Source: Fen-1254 sp963769605 (GTDB lineage Bacteria > Bacteroidota > Ignavibacteria > UBA10030). Taken from it: 64,000 nt of DNA. Location of the stretch: assembly GCA_963769605.1 (NCBI GenBank), contig CAVYML010000001.1, positions 434,001 to 498,000 of the forward strand. Direction: 5' to 3'. A model generated the notes under the pieces. The model did not search any database, was not told where the DNA came from, and saw nothing but the letters and a program-made list of their open reading frames with translations. This document shows positions 8,002 through 16,405 of this stretch, piece after piece (positions within the stretch are counted from its first letter, which is position 1; every line of letters starts with the position of its first letter). The translations under genes were made by a program, and so were the position numbers.

Positions 8002-8841
8002 ATGACTTCTCGCAATACGTATAACCCGTATTTGATGCGGATAGAAAAAATTACAGATGAAGCGCCGGGGGTAAAAACATTCCGCTTAAAATTTACGAAT
8101 GACGCCGAGCGGGACCAGTTCGATTTTAAAGCGGGACAATTCGGCGAATATTCCATCTTCGGTGAAGGAGAATCGACATTTTGCATCGCTTCTTCTCCGA
8201 CGCGGAAGGAATATGTGGAATGCACATTCCGTCAGGCGGGGCATGTCACGTCGGCGCTGGCCCGCAAGGAAGAAGAGGATGTTATCGGATTTCGTGGGCC
8301 GTACGGCAATATTTTTCCGCTCGATGAATGGAAGGGGAAAAACCTTCTGTTCATAGCCGGAGGCATTGCATTGCCGCCCATGCGGTGCGTTATCTGGAAT
8401 GCACTCGATTTGCGCGATTGGTTCAAGGATATTACGGTATTGTACGGCGCACGATCCGTTTCCGATCTTGTCTATAAATATGAGCTTGATGAATGGGGAA
8501 AACGATCCGATATGAAATTGGCGACCACAGTCGATCCCGGAGGCGAAAATCCGCAATGGAAGGGAAAAGTCGGATTTGTACCGAAAGTGCTGGAAGAACT
8601 CGCTCCTGCAAGTTCAAACACGATAGCTATTGTCTGTGGCCCGCCTGTGATGATTAAATTCACATTCCCCGTTCTTGAGAAACTTGGATTTACGCCGGAG
8701 ACAATGTACACAACGCTGGAAAATCGGATGAAGTGCGGTGTGGGAAAATGCGGCCGCTGCAATGTCGGTCCCGTATATGTCTGCAAAGACGGGCCGGTGT
8801 TTTCTTACGAGGAATTGAAAAAACTGCCGGCAGAGTATTAA
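8002..8841 (+). CDS. flxA: FlxA-like FAD/NAD(P)-binding oxidoreductase subunit
   Basis: The 279 residues match the AsrB/DHODB-electron-transfer fold: an FAD-binding barrel to about residue 105, an NAD(P)-binding domain opening with LLFIAGGIALPP near residue 115 and containing VCGPPVM near 211, and a C-terminal [2Fe-2S] site with C245, C250, C253 and C261. In Flx complexes this subunit oxidises NADH. It closes the operon and is followed by a strong terminator. The order hdrCBA-flxDCBA is the reverse of the flxABCD-hdrABC order known from Desulfovibrio. Confidence 0.88.
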   Translation: MTSRNTYNPYLMRIEKITDEAPGVKTFRLKFTNDAERDQFDFKAGQFGEYSIFGEGESTFCIASSPTRKEYVECTFRQAGHVTSALARKEEEDVIGFRGPYGNIFPLDEWKGKNLLFIAGGIALPPMRCVIWNALDLRDWFKDITVLYGARSVSDLVYKYELDEWGKRSDMKLATTVDPGGENPQWKGKVGFVPKVLEELAPASSNTIAIVCGPPVMIKFTFPVLEKLGFTPETMYTTLENRMKCGVGKCGRCNVGPVYVCKDGPVFSYEELKKLPAEY

Positions 8842-8886
8842 AAGAAATTTGGTAATCTATTTCTGTTCAAAGAGTAGAATACAAGC

Positions 8887-8911
8887 GGGCGATCCTGTGA
8901 TCGCCCTTTTT
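8887..8911 (+). terminator. Rho-independent terminator after the flx operon
   Basis: GGGCGATC (8887-8894) and GATCGCCC (8899-8906) form an 8-bp stem with a CTGT loop, followed by TTTTT. The identical stem reappears after the glycosidase gene at 11783-11802. Confidence 0.88.
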
Positions 8912-8936
8912 ATAATCTCAAAAGATACGGTAAACA

Positions 8937-9527
8937 ATGAAAACAATCGAAGTACCGAACTATATACGCGGACTGATTTTTGACTGCGATGGAACGCTGG
9001 TAGATTCCATGCCGCTGCACATGAAGGCGTGGGAGTTTGCAATCAAGCAGGCCGGATGGCCGTGGGATTACGATTTCTTTTTCTCCAAAAAGGGCATGGA
9101 GGGCAGAGATATTCTTGACGAATACGGCAGTCAGCTTGGCGCATCGCTGGATTCGGAAAAAATTTGCAATGTCAAACAGGAATTTTTTATGCGGCACTTT
9201 ACGGAAGTCCGGCCTCTTGAGCCTATCGTCAATGTCGCACTTCGTTATGCAGGCGTACTGCCTATGGCTGTTGCATCGGGAGGAAAACGGAGCAATGTTC
9301 AATTAGAATTGGATTCGGCAAATATCGGGAATATCTTTACCGCCCTTGTGACTGCCGACGATGATGTGGAGCCCAAGCCTTCGCCGGATATTTTTCTGGA
9401 AGCTGCAAGGCGGCTGAATGTTCCGCCGAATCTGTGTCAGGTATTCGAAGACGGCGATCTCGGACTGGAAGCTGCCCGCAAAGCAGGCATGCTCGGAACG
9501 GATATTCGTCCGTTCCTTGAACAGTAA
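8937..9527 (+). CDS. HAD-superfamily sugar phosphatase / beta-phosphoglucomutase-like
   Basis: The 196 residues carry the HAD motif I DCDGT with nucleophile Asp16 and Asp18, a helical cap, motif II in VASGGK, motif III Lys in VEPKPSPD and motif IV in EDGDLGLEAA. This order fits the beta-phosphoglucomutase/YqaB branch, which acts on small sugar phosphates. The enzyme is cytoplasmic. It starts 26 bases after the flx terminator, so it probably has its own promoter. It sits before a GH3 glycosidase, which is consistent with sugar metabolism, but the exact substrate cannot be read. Confidence 0.82.
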   Translation: MKTIEVPNYIRGLIFDCDGTLVDSMPLHMKAWEFAIKQAGWPWDYDFFFSKKGMEGRDILDEYGSQLGASLDSEKICNVKQEFFMRHFTEVRPLEPIVNVALRYAGVLPMAVASGGKRSNVQLELDSANIGNIFTALVTADDDVEPKPSPDIFLEAARRLNVPPNLCQVFEDGDLGLEAARKAGMLGTDIRPFLEQ

Positions 9528-9616
9528 ACACCGGAATCAAGTTTCTTTTCAAAAAGATTCTCCCTATGTTGTGCCATCAATAAAATCTGTTCCTTAAATT
9601 CTTTGACGGAGGTTAT

Positions 9617-11737
9617 ATGCGAACGACTCTTGTTTTTGGATGTTTCATATTGTTGGTGTTCGCCTGCGGCGAACTTAAAGGCCAATCTCCGGCAGAAGGA
9701 AAACCAATGTTTCAACCACTCACATTCGAGCAAGCAGATAAAAAAGCCGACACCATTGTCACATTGATGACTCTCGAGGAAAAACTCGCAATGATCGGAG
9801 GAGACCGGTCGTTTTTTATCCGCGCAGTGCCGCGTCTTCATCTTCGGGAAGTTTTTATGAGCGATGCGACACAAGGCGTACGCATTCAGGAGGGTTTAAA
9901 GGGAGACGATTTGTCGAAGACCCGGCTGGAAAGGTCGACGGCATTTCCGTGTCCTCTTCTGCTTGCTGCTACCTGGAATCCCGGCCTGTCATTCGAATAT
10001 GCCAGAGCTATCGGTGAAGAATGTCGTGCGGGAAATATCGACATTCTGCTTGGTCCCGGTATGAATCACTACCGGCAATCTCAATGCGGCAGGAACTTTG
10101 AATACTTCGGAGAAGACCCGTATCTTCGTGCGCGCATGATCGAACAGTATGTTGCCGGAGTTCAGAGTACCGGGACAATTGCAACGCTGAAACATTTTGC
10201 CGCCAATAATACGGATTACTTCAGGCGGCGGAGCAATTCCATTGTCGATGAACGCACGCTCCATGAGATATGCCTTCCGGGATTTAAGGCCGGGATCGAT
10301 GCCGGGGCAAAGGCCGTTATGACTTCCTATAACCAACTCAACGGCGAATGGTGCGGACAAAATGCCTTCGTTATAGATACCATATTGCGCAGGGATTTGG
10401 GATTTCAGTGGCTGGTGATGACGGATTGGTCGTCTGTCTATGACGGAGAAAAATTGATAAAGTCCGGACAGAATTTGGAAATGCCTTCCGCCTTTGCTCT
10501 TAAAAATGTTCAGGATCTTTTGCGCGAAGGTAAAGTAGAAGAGAAAAATATTACGAGCATGGTAAGGAGCATCATACGGACTTATTTTGCCATGAAATTC
10601 GATGAACAAGATGTGCCGCATCATGAACCTGCTCGATACGATGAACACGAAGCTGTCGCGCTGCAAACGGCACGGGAAGGCATCGTACTGCTCAGAAATG
10701 AAGGAAGCATCCTTCCTCTTAAGATCAATGTAAAGACGATTCTCCTGACGGGAGACTTTGTAAAGAAACTTGCGATGGGCGGCGGTTCCGCCAGGGTAAA
10801 AGGATATAATATCCATTTGATGCTTGACGAATTGCAGGCGGCTTTAGGAGACAGGCTTCACTACAGCAAGGATCCAGGCATTGAGGAAATTAAAACTGCC
10901 GATGTCGTCCTTTGCAATATCGGAACGGAAGACAGCGAGGGCTCGGACAGACCGTTTGAATTGCCTGAGGCGCAGGAAGCGCTGGTGCAAAAGTGCGTAA
11001 ACAACAATTCCAACACTGTTGTCATTGTTACTTCCGGAAGCGGGGTGAGGATGACCGGATGGAATGAAAAAGCAAAAGCCATTCTGTATGCATGGTACGT
11101 CGGCCAAATAGGGAATAAAGCTCTGGCTGAAATTATCGCCGGCAAAGTGAATCCTTCCGGCAGGCTGCCTATAACGATAGAACGGGACTTCAAGGATTCG
11201 CCGGGGTATGGATATATTCCGGAAGGTGAAACGGTGTACACCGGCTGGAATGACAGGCACGAATCGACGCATCCGGTTTTTAATATACAATATACGGAAG
11301 GGATATTCTCCGGTTATCGGTGGTACGATAAAAAGGATATTGCACCGCTGTATCCTTTCGGTTTCGGTCTTTCTTATACGACATTCGAATATGAAAATCT
11401 TGCGGTTTCTCGTGAACGGTTCCGCGAAGAAGATACGGTGCATGTGAGTGTTATGGTCAAGAATACCGGAAACGTGCAAGGAACCGAAACCGTTCAATTG
11501 TATGTACAGGATGTCGAGTGTTCTGTTCCGCGGCCCGTAAAGGAACTTAAAGGATTTAAGAAAGTTTCCCTGAAACCGGGAGAGAGCCGGACTGTCGAGC
11601 TGCTCCTGCAAAAGAAGGACTTCTCTTTCTGGGATACGAACACAAAAGATTGGAAAGCAGAAAAAGGTGTTTTTGTTCTCTATGCGGGATCGTCATCGGG
11701 AGATATTAAATTGAAAAAAGAAATTACTCTCGAGTGA
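9617..11737 (+). CDS. Glycoside hydrolase family 3 beta-glucosidase-like, exported
   Basis: The 706 residues start with a signal peptide whose LVFAC at 13-17 could be a lipoprotein cleavage site. The GH3 N-terminal barrel follows, with KHFAANN near 192 and the catalytic nucleophile Asp270 in VMTDWSSVYDG. After it come the second GH3 domain (about 350-560) and a fibronectin-III-like domain (about 610-700, FGFGLSYTTFEY and TGNVQGTETVQLY). The three-domain layout and length are typical of exo-acting beta-glucosidases. It is preceded by an AGGTT-type ribosome site and followed by a terminator. It is probably periplasmic or membrane-anchored. Confidence 0.9.
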   Translation: MRTTLVFGCFILLVFACGELKGQSPAEGKPMFQPLTFEQADKKADTIVTLMTLEEKLAMIGGDRSFFIRAVPRLHLREVFMSDATQGVRIQEGLKGDDLSKTRLERSTAFPCPLLLAATWNPGLSFEYARAIGEECRAGNIDILLGPGMNHYRQSQCGRNFEYFGEDPYLRARMIEQYVAGVQSTGTIATLKHFAANNTDYFRRRSNSIVDERTLHEICLPGFKAGIDAGAKAVMTSYNQLNGEWCGQNAFVIDTILRRDLGFQWLVMTDWSSVYDGEKLIKSGQNLEMPSAFALKNVQDLLREGKVEEKNITSMVRSIIRTYFAMKFDEQDVPHHEPARYDEHEAVALQTAREGIVLLRNEGSILPLKINVKTILLTGDFVKKLAMGGGSARVKGYNIHLMLDELQAALGDRLHYSKDPGIEEIKTADVVLCNIGTEDSEGSDRPFELPEAQEALVQKCVNNNSNTVVIVTSGSGVRMTGWNEKAKAILYAWYVGQIGNKALAEIIAGKVNPSGRLPITIERDFKDSPGYGYIPEGETVYTGWNDRHESTHPVFNIQYTEGIFSGYRWYDKKDIAPLYPFGFGLSYTTFEYENLAVSRERFREEDTVHVSVMVKNTGNVQGTETVQLYVQDVECSVPRPVKELKGFKKVSLKPGESRTVELLLQKKDFSFWDTNTKDWKAEKGVFVLYAGSSSGDIKLKKEITLE

Positions 11738-11781
11738 ATATAGTTCTGCAGGCGGTTATTGTTTTCAGATTTGATTTTAAG

Positions 11782-11807
11782 CGGGCGATCACGGGATCGC
11801 CCGTTTT
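11782..11807 (+). terminator. Terminator between the GH3 gene and the convergent trmH-like gene
   Basis: CGGGCGATC (11782-11790) pairs with GATCGCCCG (11795-11803) over an ACGG loop, followed by TTTT. The core stem is the same as the terminator at 8887-8906. It lies between convergent genes. Confidence 0.82.
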
Positions 11808-11828
11808 GTTAAGATATAAAAAAGTAAA

Positions 11829-12383
11829 TTAATCCTGCGTTCTGCTGTTGTTTGTTCTCCATAAACGCGTCAGCTCGAACACTGCAATTCCATACGCAAC
11901 CGCGACATTGAGCGATTGTTTCATGCCGTGCATGGGTATTTCTATCGCGCAATCGCTCGCGTCTAATATTTCTTTCGAAACTCCTGTAATCTCATTCCCT
12001 ATGACGAGGCAGAGCGGAAACGCATTTGTGCTGAATTCGTAATACGGAATGCTGGTATCGGTCAATTCAAGACAACAGACGGTATATCCGGCATTTTTAA
12101 GTTTCTGAATTGCCGGAAGAGGATCTTTGCAATATTCCCACGGGATTGTTTTGGTAGCCCCGAGCGCTGTCTTGTCGATTTCTTTGCGCGGGGGATACGG
12201 CGTAAATCCGGTGAGAATAAGTTTTTCAATCATCGCACCATCCGAGGTCCGGAAGATGGATCCGACATTGTATAAACTGCGGACATTATCCACCATTACT
12301 GTCAAAGGAACGCGGCGGGCAGAGTCAATATTATTCAACGGAACGCGATGAGCGGCAATTTCCGCGTGGGAGAGTTTTTTCAT
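11829..12383 (-). CDS. SpoU/TrmH-family RNA 2'-O-methyltransferase
   Basis: I place the start at the ATG at 12383 (184 residues), because the frame further upstream lies inside the neighbouring exonuclease gene. The three SPOUT motifs are present: NVRSLYNVGSIFRTSDG, LVIGNEITGVS and IPMHGMKQSLNVAVA. These form the knotted AdoMet-binding site, and the Arg/Asn of motif 1 act in methyl transfer. Small single-domain members modify tRNA (position 18) or rRNA, and the target cannot be told from sequence. It follows the exonuclease gene by seven bases. Confidence 0.85.
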   Translation of the reverse strand: MKKLSHAEIAAHRVPLNNIDSARRVPLTVMVDNVRSLYNVGSIFRTSDGAMIEKLILTGFTPYPPRKEIDKTALGATKTIPWEYCKDPLPAIQKLKNAGYTVCCLELTDTSIPYYEFSTNAFPLCLVIGNEITGVSKEILDASDCAIEIPMHGMKQSLNVAVAYGIAVFELTRLWRTNNSRTQD

Positions 12384-12390
12384 AGGAGGA

Positions 12391-13059
12391 TCAAGAGGAC
12401 AGATATTCTTCCCAGCGGAGAAACAATTCTGCAGTGGCTTTGAGATCGCCGAGATTATATCTGGCAATATCCAGAAACCGTTTTTCTTCGAACAGTGAAC
12501 GCATATCCATGCCGGTAATACCTCCTGCTTTGGGGCTCCGGATGCCGAATGTCTTGCAGCAAAAATCGAGATTAAAATTCCGCATGGCTCCATAAAAAGT
12601 CAATTGTTCAAGGAGGTCGCAATGGATGGTGGAATCGTATCTGTACGGCATCAGGTTCCGGGTCGGTTTGATCGACAGCACGGCCGACCGGAGCAAAAGA
12701 AACGGGCAATCAAAACTTCTTCCGTTAAATGTAATAAAGCGGTCGTAATGAACGATGTCTTTCCAGAAATGTTCGAGAAGGTCTCTCTCGCTTCCGGATT
12801 GAAATTGAATTGCTCCGCCGTCATCCGTTTGAGAGATTTCCGTATCTGCCTGAAAAAGGACTTTGCCTTTTTTTGTATCCGGATTGAACAAGCCGATTGC
12901 GATGATCTGCGCGGTGAAAGGGGAGAGGCTGAATTTTAAGATTGTCTCTTTACGTTCGGCGTCTGTCCCCGCAAATTTCAAGAGATATTCCTGCTGGTCT
13001 GCATCGAATGTTTCGAGCGGGTACCCGAGAGTTTCAATATCGAGAACGACGCGGGACAT
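12391..13059 (-). CDS. Predicted 3'-5' exonuclease of the PolB-like DEDD fold
   Basis: The 222 residues start with VLDIETLG, giving the first two acidic metal ligands Asp7 and Glu9. A middle RFITFNGRSFDCPFLLLR carries the next Asp, and a late RYNLGDLKATAELFLRW carries the last. This is the DNA_pol_B_exo2 type of RNase H-fold exonuclease, often found as a stand-alone protein. Its role is unknown; repair or RNA processing are possible. It lies at the downstream end of the recA-side minus-strand run. Confidence 0.8.
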   Translation of the reverse strand: MSRVVLDIETLGYPLETFDADQQEYLLKFAGTDAERKETILKFSLSPFTAQIIAIGLFNPDTKKGKVLFQADTEISQTDDGGAIQFQSGSERDLLEHFWKDIVHYDRFITFNGRSFDCPFLLLRSAVLSIKPTRNLMPYRYDSTIHCDLLEQLTFYGAMRNFNLDFCCKTFGIRSPKAGGITGMDMRSLFEEKRFLDIARYNLGDLKATAELFLRWEEYLSS

Positions 13060-13076
13060 AGAACGCCTGACTCCAT

Positions 13077-14120
13077 CTATGATGTAATAGAATAATGCTT
13101 AAGGCCCCAGTATGTCTCAGTCGCCGTAACGCGGAGGATGGTCGCTATCGGTATGGAAATAACCATTCCCGCCACTCCCATAAGCTGATGTCCTATCAAG
13201 AGAACGAAGACAACGGCAACGGGATGCATATCGAGTGTCTTTCCGAAACAGAGAGGCTGAAGTACAAGGTCGTCGACGAGCCGGACAACAAGAGAAAGAA
13301 TAAGAATAGGAACGAGCATCTGGAAACTGCCGAATTTGACAAGTGAAACGAAAATGGCAATACCGGCGCCGAAGATGACGCCAAGATAGGGAACAATATT
13401 GGCAATACCGGCGAGCGTTCCAATCAATAATCCGTACGGTACGCCGATGATAGTCAGTCCGATGATGGTCAGAATGCCGACGATGCATGATTCCAGCATC
13501 AAACCGCGGAGATAGGAGACCAATTCTTTTTGCAGCGTATAGATGACATTGAGCGACATTTCAAAATATTTATTCGGAATTTTCTCGACAAATCTTTTGA
13601 CCGCTTTATCGCCGTCGGCAAGAATAAAGTATGTGATAAAAGGAATGATGACAATGTTGACAAGAAATCCGGTTGCCGAAGACAGCAGTTCTCCCATGCT
13701 CTCTAATCCGGACTGAATCAGAGCTTCCACTTTTTGATTGATGGTCGCCTGATTGACGAATGGAACTTTGGCCGCGATATCCTTTGTAACTTCGGAAAGT
13801 TTTTGCTCGAACGGAAATGTCTTGCATGTTGTGTACATCTCCTTGATCTTATCCATGGCGACCGGCACAAGCTCGATTGCCAGAAAGGCTATGATCCCTC
13901 CGATGAAGAGGAAGACAAGTGCAATGGCAATACTGCGTTTCAAAGCCAGGCGAAATTCAAGAAACCGGACAATCGGCTTGAGAATGAACGCCAGCAATAC
14001 GGATATGATGATCGTCAGAACAAGTTCGGGAAAATACGATGCGATCCAGAACGAAACGACGATCAAAGCGATGAGAATAAGAACTTTAAGAAACGGTTTA
14101 TTCGAAGAGAACCCTTGCAT
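13077..14120 (-). CDS. AI-2E family transporter
   Basis: The 347-residue membrane protein has two N-terminal hydrophobic helices, a soluble middle part (about 70-145) and a C-terminal block of five or so helices with GVPYGLLIGTLAGIANIVPYLG, the hallmark of the AI-2E/PerM family. Family members export autoinducer-2 or act as sodium/proton antiporters, and the substrate here is unknown. It starts two bases after the recX stop and probably belongs to the same transcript. Confidence 0.87.
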   Translation of the reverse strand: MQGFSSNKPFLKVLILIALIVVSFWIASYFPELVLTIIISVLLAFILKPIVRFLEFRLALKRSIAIALVFLFIGGIIAFLAIELVPVAMDKIKEMYTTCKTFPFEQKLSEVTKDIAAKVPFVNQATINQKVEALIQSGLESMGELLSSATGFLVNIVIIPFITYFILADGDKAVKRFVEKIPNKYFEMSLNVIYTLQKELVSYLRGLMLESCIVGILTIIGLTIIGVPYGLLIGTLAGIANIVPYLGVIFGAGIAIFVSLVKFGSFQMLVPILILSLVVRLVDDLVLQPLCFGKTLDMHPVAVVFVLLIGHQLMGVAGMVISIPIATILRVTATETYWGLKHYSITS

Positions 14121-14122
14121 GG

Positions 14123-14761
14123 TTATTTCTTTATTAATTGTTGAACAATATGTTGTGCGATCTCGAAAGAAAATCCCTTCCGGATCAAAAAATCGTACAT
14201 TCTCTTTTTTCTTTTTTCAGGATCAAGAGCTCCGAGAGATCTTTTTGCCAGAGCGAGCCGCCGTGCAGCGAGCATGCGCGCCGCTTCCTGCTCCTCTTCA
14301 GGCCGAATCAGATCATTCAAGACGCCGTCCGTCATCTGCCGGTCGATTCCCTTCAGATACAGTTTTTGCCGGATGAGATTGCGTCCCGCTTTTCGTCGTA
14401 TCTGATCGCACGTAAACATGCGGGCAAACGTGTGATCGTCAATCATGCCGATTGTTTGAAGCTGCTCCACGACACGCCGGGCGATAGGCTCTTCAAATCC
14501 TTTGCGGATAAGATGCTTGAGAGTTTCTTCCGAACTGCGCGGGCGGTACGATATAAGATTGACGGCGCAGTTCTTTGCCGCAAGTTCCGATTCCGAAACA
14601 AGAATTTCCGAAATTTTTTCGGCAGTTATCTCATCCCCTGTGCACAAGCCGCATTTGCCGAGTGTCCACTCGCTTATCTCGAACGGCTCGGAGGAATCGA
14701 GGAACACGCGATAGCGGGGGCGCCTGCCCCGCAGTAATTGAATTTTTGTGATAACAGCCAA
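14123..14761 (-). CDS. recX: Regulatory protein RecX
   Basis: The 212 residues consist of an N-terminal extension and three tandem three-helix RecX repeats (for example SSEETLKHLIRKGF, then IGMIDDHTFARMF, then KGFSFEIAQHIVQQL at the end). RecX binds RecA filaments and limits their activity. The start is a TTG directly abutting the recA TAA, which suggests strong translational coupling and low expression relative to RecA. The pairing recA-recX is the usual arrangement. Confidence 0.9.
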   Translation of the reverse strand: MAVITKIQLLRGRRPRYRVFLDSSEPFEISEWTLGKCGLCTGDEITAEKISEILVSESELAAKNCAVNLISYRPRSSEETLKHLIRKGFEEPIARRVVEQLQTIGMIDDHTFARMFTCDQIRRKAGRNLIRQKLYLKGIDRQMTDGVLNDLIRPEEEQEAARMLAARRLALAKRSLGALDPEKRKKRMYDFLIRKGFSFEIAQHIVQQLIKK

Positions 14762-15823
14762 TTATTTTTCTTTACTTTTTTTCGACGGTGCCGGTGTTTC
14801 GATTTTCACCGGCTGATCGTCCGCAATTAAACCGAGTTTCTTCCGCAGCGCAGTATCTATCTCTGCTGCAATAGCAGGCGAATTCTGCAGATAAAGCTTT
14901 ACTGCATCGCGTCCCTGCCCTATGCGGTCTTCTTTATAGGAGAACCACGAACCGCTTTTGGCGATGATGTTTTGATCGACCGCCGTGTCGATAAGATCGC
15001 CGAGCTTTGAGATGCCTTCGTTGTAGAGAATATCGAACAGCGCTTCTTTGAAGGGAGGAGCCACTTTATTCTTTACGACCTTTGCACGTGTACGGTTGCC
15101 GATGACATTGGTCCCGTCTTTAATGGCTTCAATGCGCCGGATATCGAGACGAATGGAAGCGTAAAACTTTAACGCGTTTCCTCCTGTCGTTGTTTCAGGG
15201 TTGCCGAACATAACGCCGATTTTTTGACGGAGCTGGTTGGTGAAAATGACGCACGTTTTCGATTTGCTGATTGCGCTGGTCAATTTGCGCAATGCCTGTG
15301 ACATTAAGCGCGCCTGCACTCCCATTGTCGGATCGCCCATTTCACCTTCGATTTCCGCTCGCGGTGTAAGTGCGGCAACGGAATCGACTACGATAACATC
15401 GATCGCATTGCTGCGAACAAGCGTCTCGACGATTTCAAGCGCCTGCTCTCCATATTCCGGCTGAGAAAGGAGAAGGTTGTTGACATCGACTCCAAGTCTT
15501 TTGGCATAGCCGATGTCGACGGCATGTTCGGTGTCGATAAATGCAGCAACGCCTCCAAGTTTTTGCGCTTCGGCGATGACATGGAGACAGATTGTCGTTT
15601 TCCCTGACGATTCAGGACCGTAAATTTCAATAACGCGTCCACGGGGAACTCCGCCGATGCCCAGCGCAGCATCGAGCGAAATCGATCCGGTCGAAATGGC
15701 ATCGACTTTTGCAATAGGACCTCCATCGAGCTTCATAATGGATCCTTTGCCGTGTTGTTTTTCGATTTGTTCAATTGCTATTTTGAGCGCTTGCATCTTT
15801 GCTTCTTTGTTAATGTCGGCCAT
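14762..15823 (-). CDS. recA: Recombinase A
   Basis: The 353 residues are a standard RecA. Walker A is GPESSGKT at 69-76, the L1/L2 loops lie around EGEMGDPTMGVQARLMSQALRK and MFGNPETTTGG, and FTNQLRQKIG precedes L2. The acidic/basic C-terminal tail is short. RecA forms filaments on single-stranded DNA for homologous recombination and LexA cleavage. It lies downstream of thpR by 12 bases and upstream of recX. No SOS box was recognised. Confidence 0.97.
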   Translation of the reverse strand: MADINKEAKMQALKIAIEQIEKQHGKGSIMKLDGGPIAKVDAISTGSISLDAALGIGGVPRGRVIEIYGPESSGKTTICLHVIAEAQKLGGVAAFIDTEHAVDIGYAKRLGVDVNNLLLSQPEYGEQALEIVETLVRSNAIDVIVVDSVAALTPRAEIEGEMGDPTMGVQARLMSQALRKLTSAISKSKTCVIFTNQLRQKIGVMFGNPETTTGGNALKFYASIRLDIRRIEAIKDGTNVIGNRTRAKVVKNKVAPPFKEALFDILYNEGISKLGDLIDTAVDQNIIAKSGSWFSYKEDRIGQGRDAVKLYLQNSPAIAAEIDTALRKKLGLIADDQPVKIETPAPSKKSKEK

Positions 15824-15835
15824 GAAAATCTCCGG

Positions 15836-16399
15836 TTACGATTGAAAGGAAAATGATTTTAATTTGGTGTAGATAGATCCGGTGTGCTTCAATTCGCTCT
15901 TCATTAAAACGATTTCAGAACACCGGGAATGTATTGGTTCAAAAGTACAGGTTTTTATCGCTTCAGTCAAGCGCCTGTCAAGGTTTTCATCTTTGACGCG
16001 TCCAAGAGTAATATGAGGGTGAAACGAACGCTCCTCCGGCGGGAAGCCTGCATCGAAACAGGCTTGTTCGACTGCTTTTTGCAATGCTGCCAGCACCGGA
16101 TTATATTCGGCGCCTATCCATACCACCCGCGGCCGGCGGTTCGAGGGAAAGGCTCCGACACCGGTATAGACAAGCGTGAACGGGGGGGACATGCGTGCTA
16201 TGGATTCAAGAGGCCGGGCAATACGCTCCAGGAGAGAAAAATCGGCCGTACCGAGGAATTTCAACGTGATATGAAATTTATCGGGCGATTCCCAGCGTAC
16301 GCCATCGCCGGGCGATTGCAGGAACGATTGCACAGCCGATATCGAAACTCCGATTTCTTCGGATACCGGAAGCGCAATAAATGCGCGATGAGAGGGCAT
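15836..16399 (-). CDS. thpR: RNA 2',3'-cyclic phosphodiesterase
   Basis: The 187 residues carry the two HxTx motifs of the 2H phosphoesterase fold, HITL at 43-46 and HITL at 129-132. The length and the RAFIALPVSEE opening fit ThpR (formerly 2'-5' RNA ligase LigT), which opens 2',3'-cyclic phosphates on RNA ends. It sits between cinA and recA, six bases after the cinA stop, an arrangement also seen in other bacteria. Confidence 0.9.
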   Translation of the reverse strand: MPSHRAFIALPVSEEIGVSISAVQSFLQSPGDGVRWESPDKFHITLKFLGTADFSLLERIARPLESIARMSPPFTLVYTGVGAFPSNRRPRVVWIGAEYNPVLAALQKAVEQACFDAGFPPEERSFHPHITLGRVKDENLDRRLTEAIKTCTFEPIHSRCSEIVLMKSELKHTGSIYTKLKSFSFQS

Positions 16400-16405
16400 A
16401 GGTCG

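Noticed and set aside
12384..12593. N-terminal extension of the trmH-like gene
   Set aside because: The extra 70 codons lie in another frame of the exonuclease gene and show no relation to SpoU proteins.
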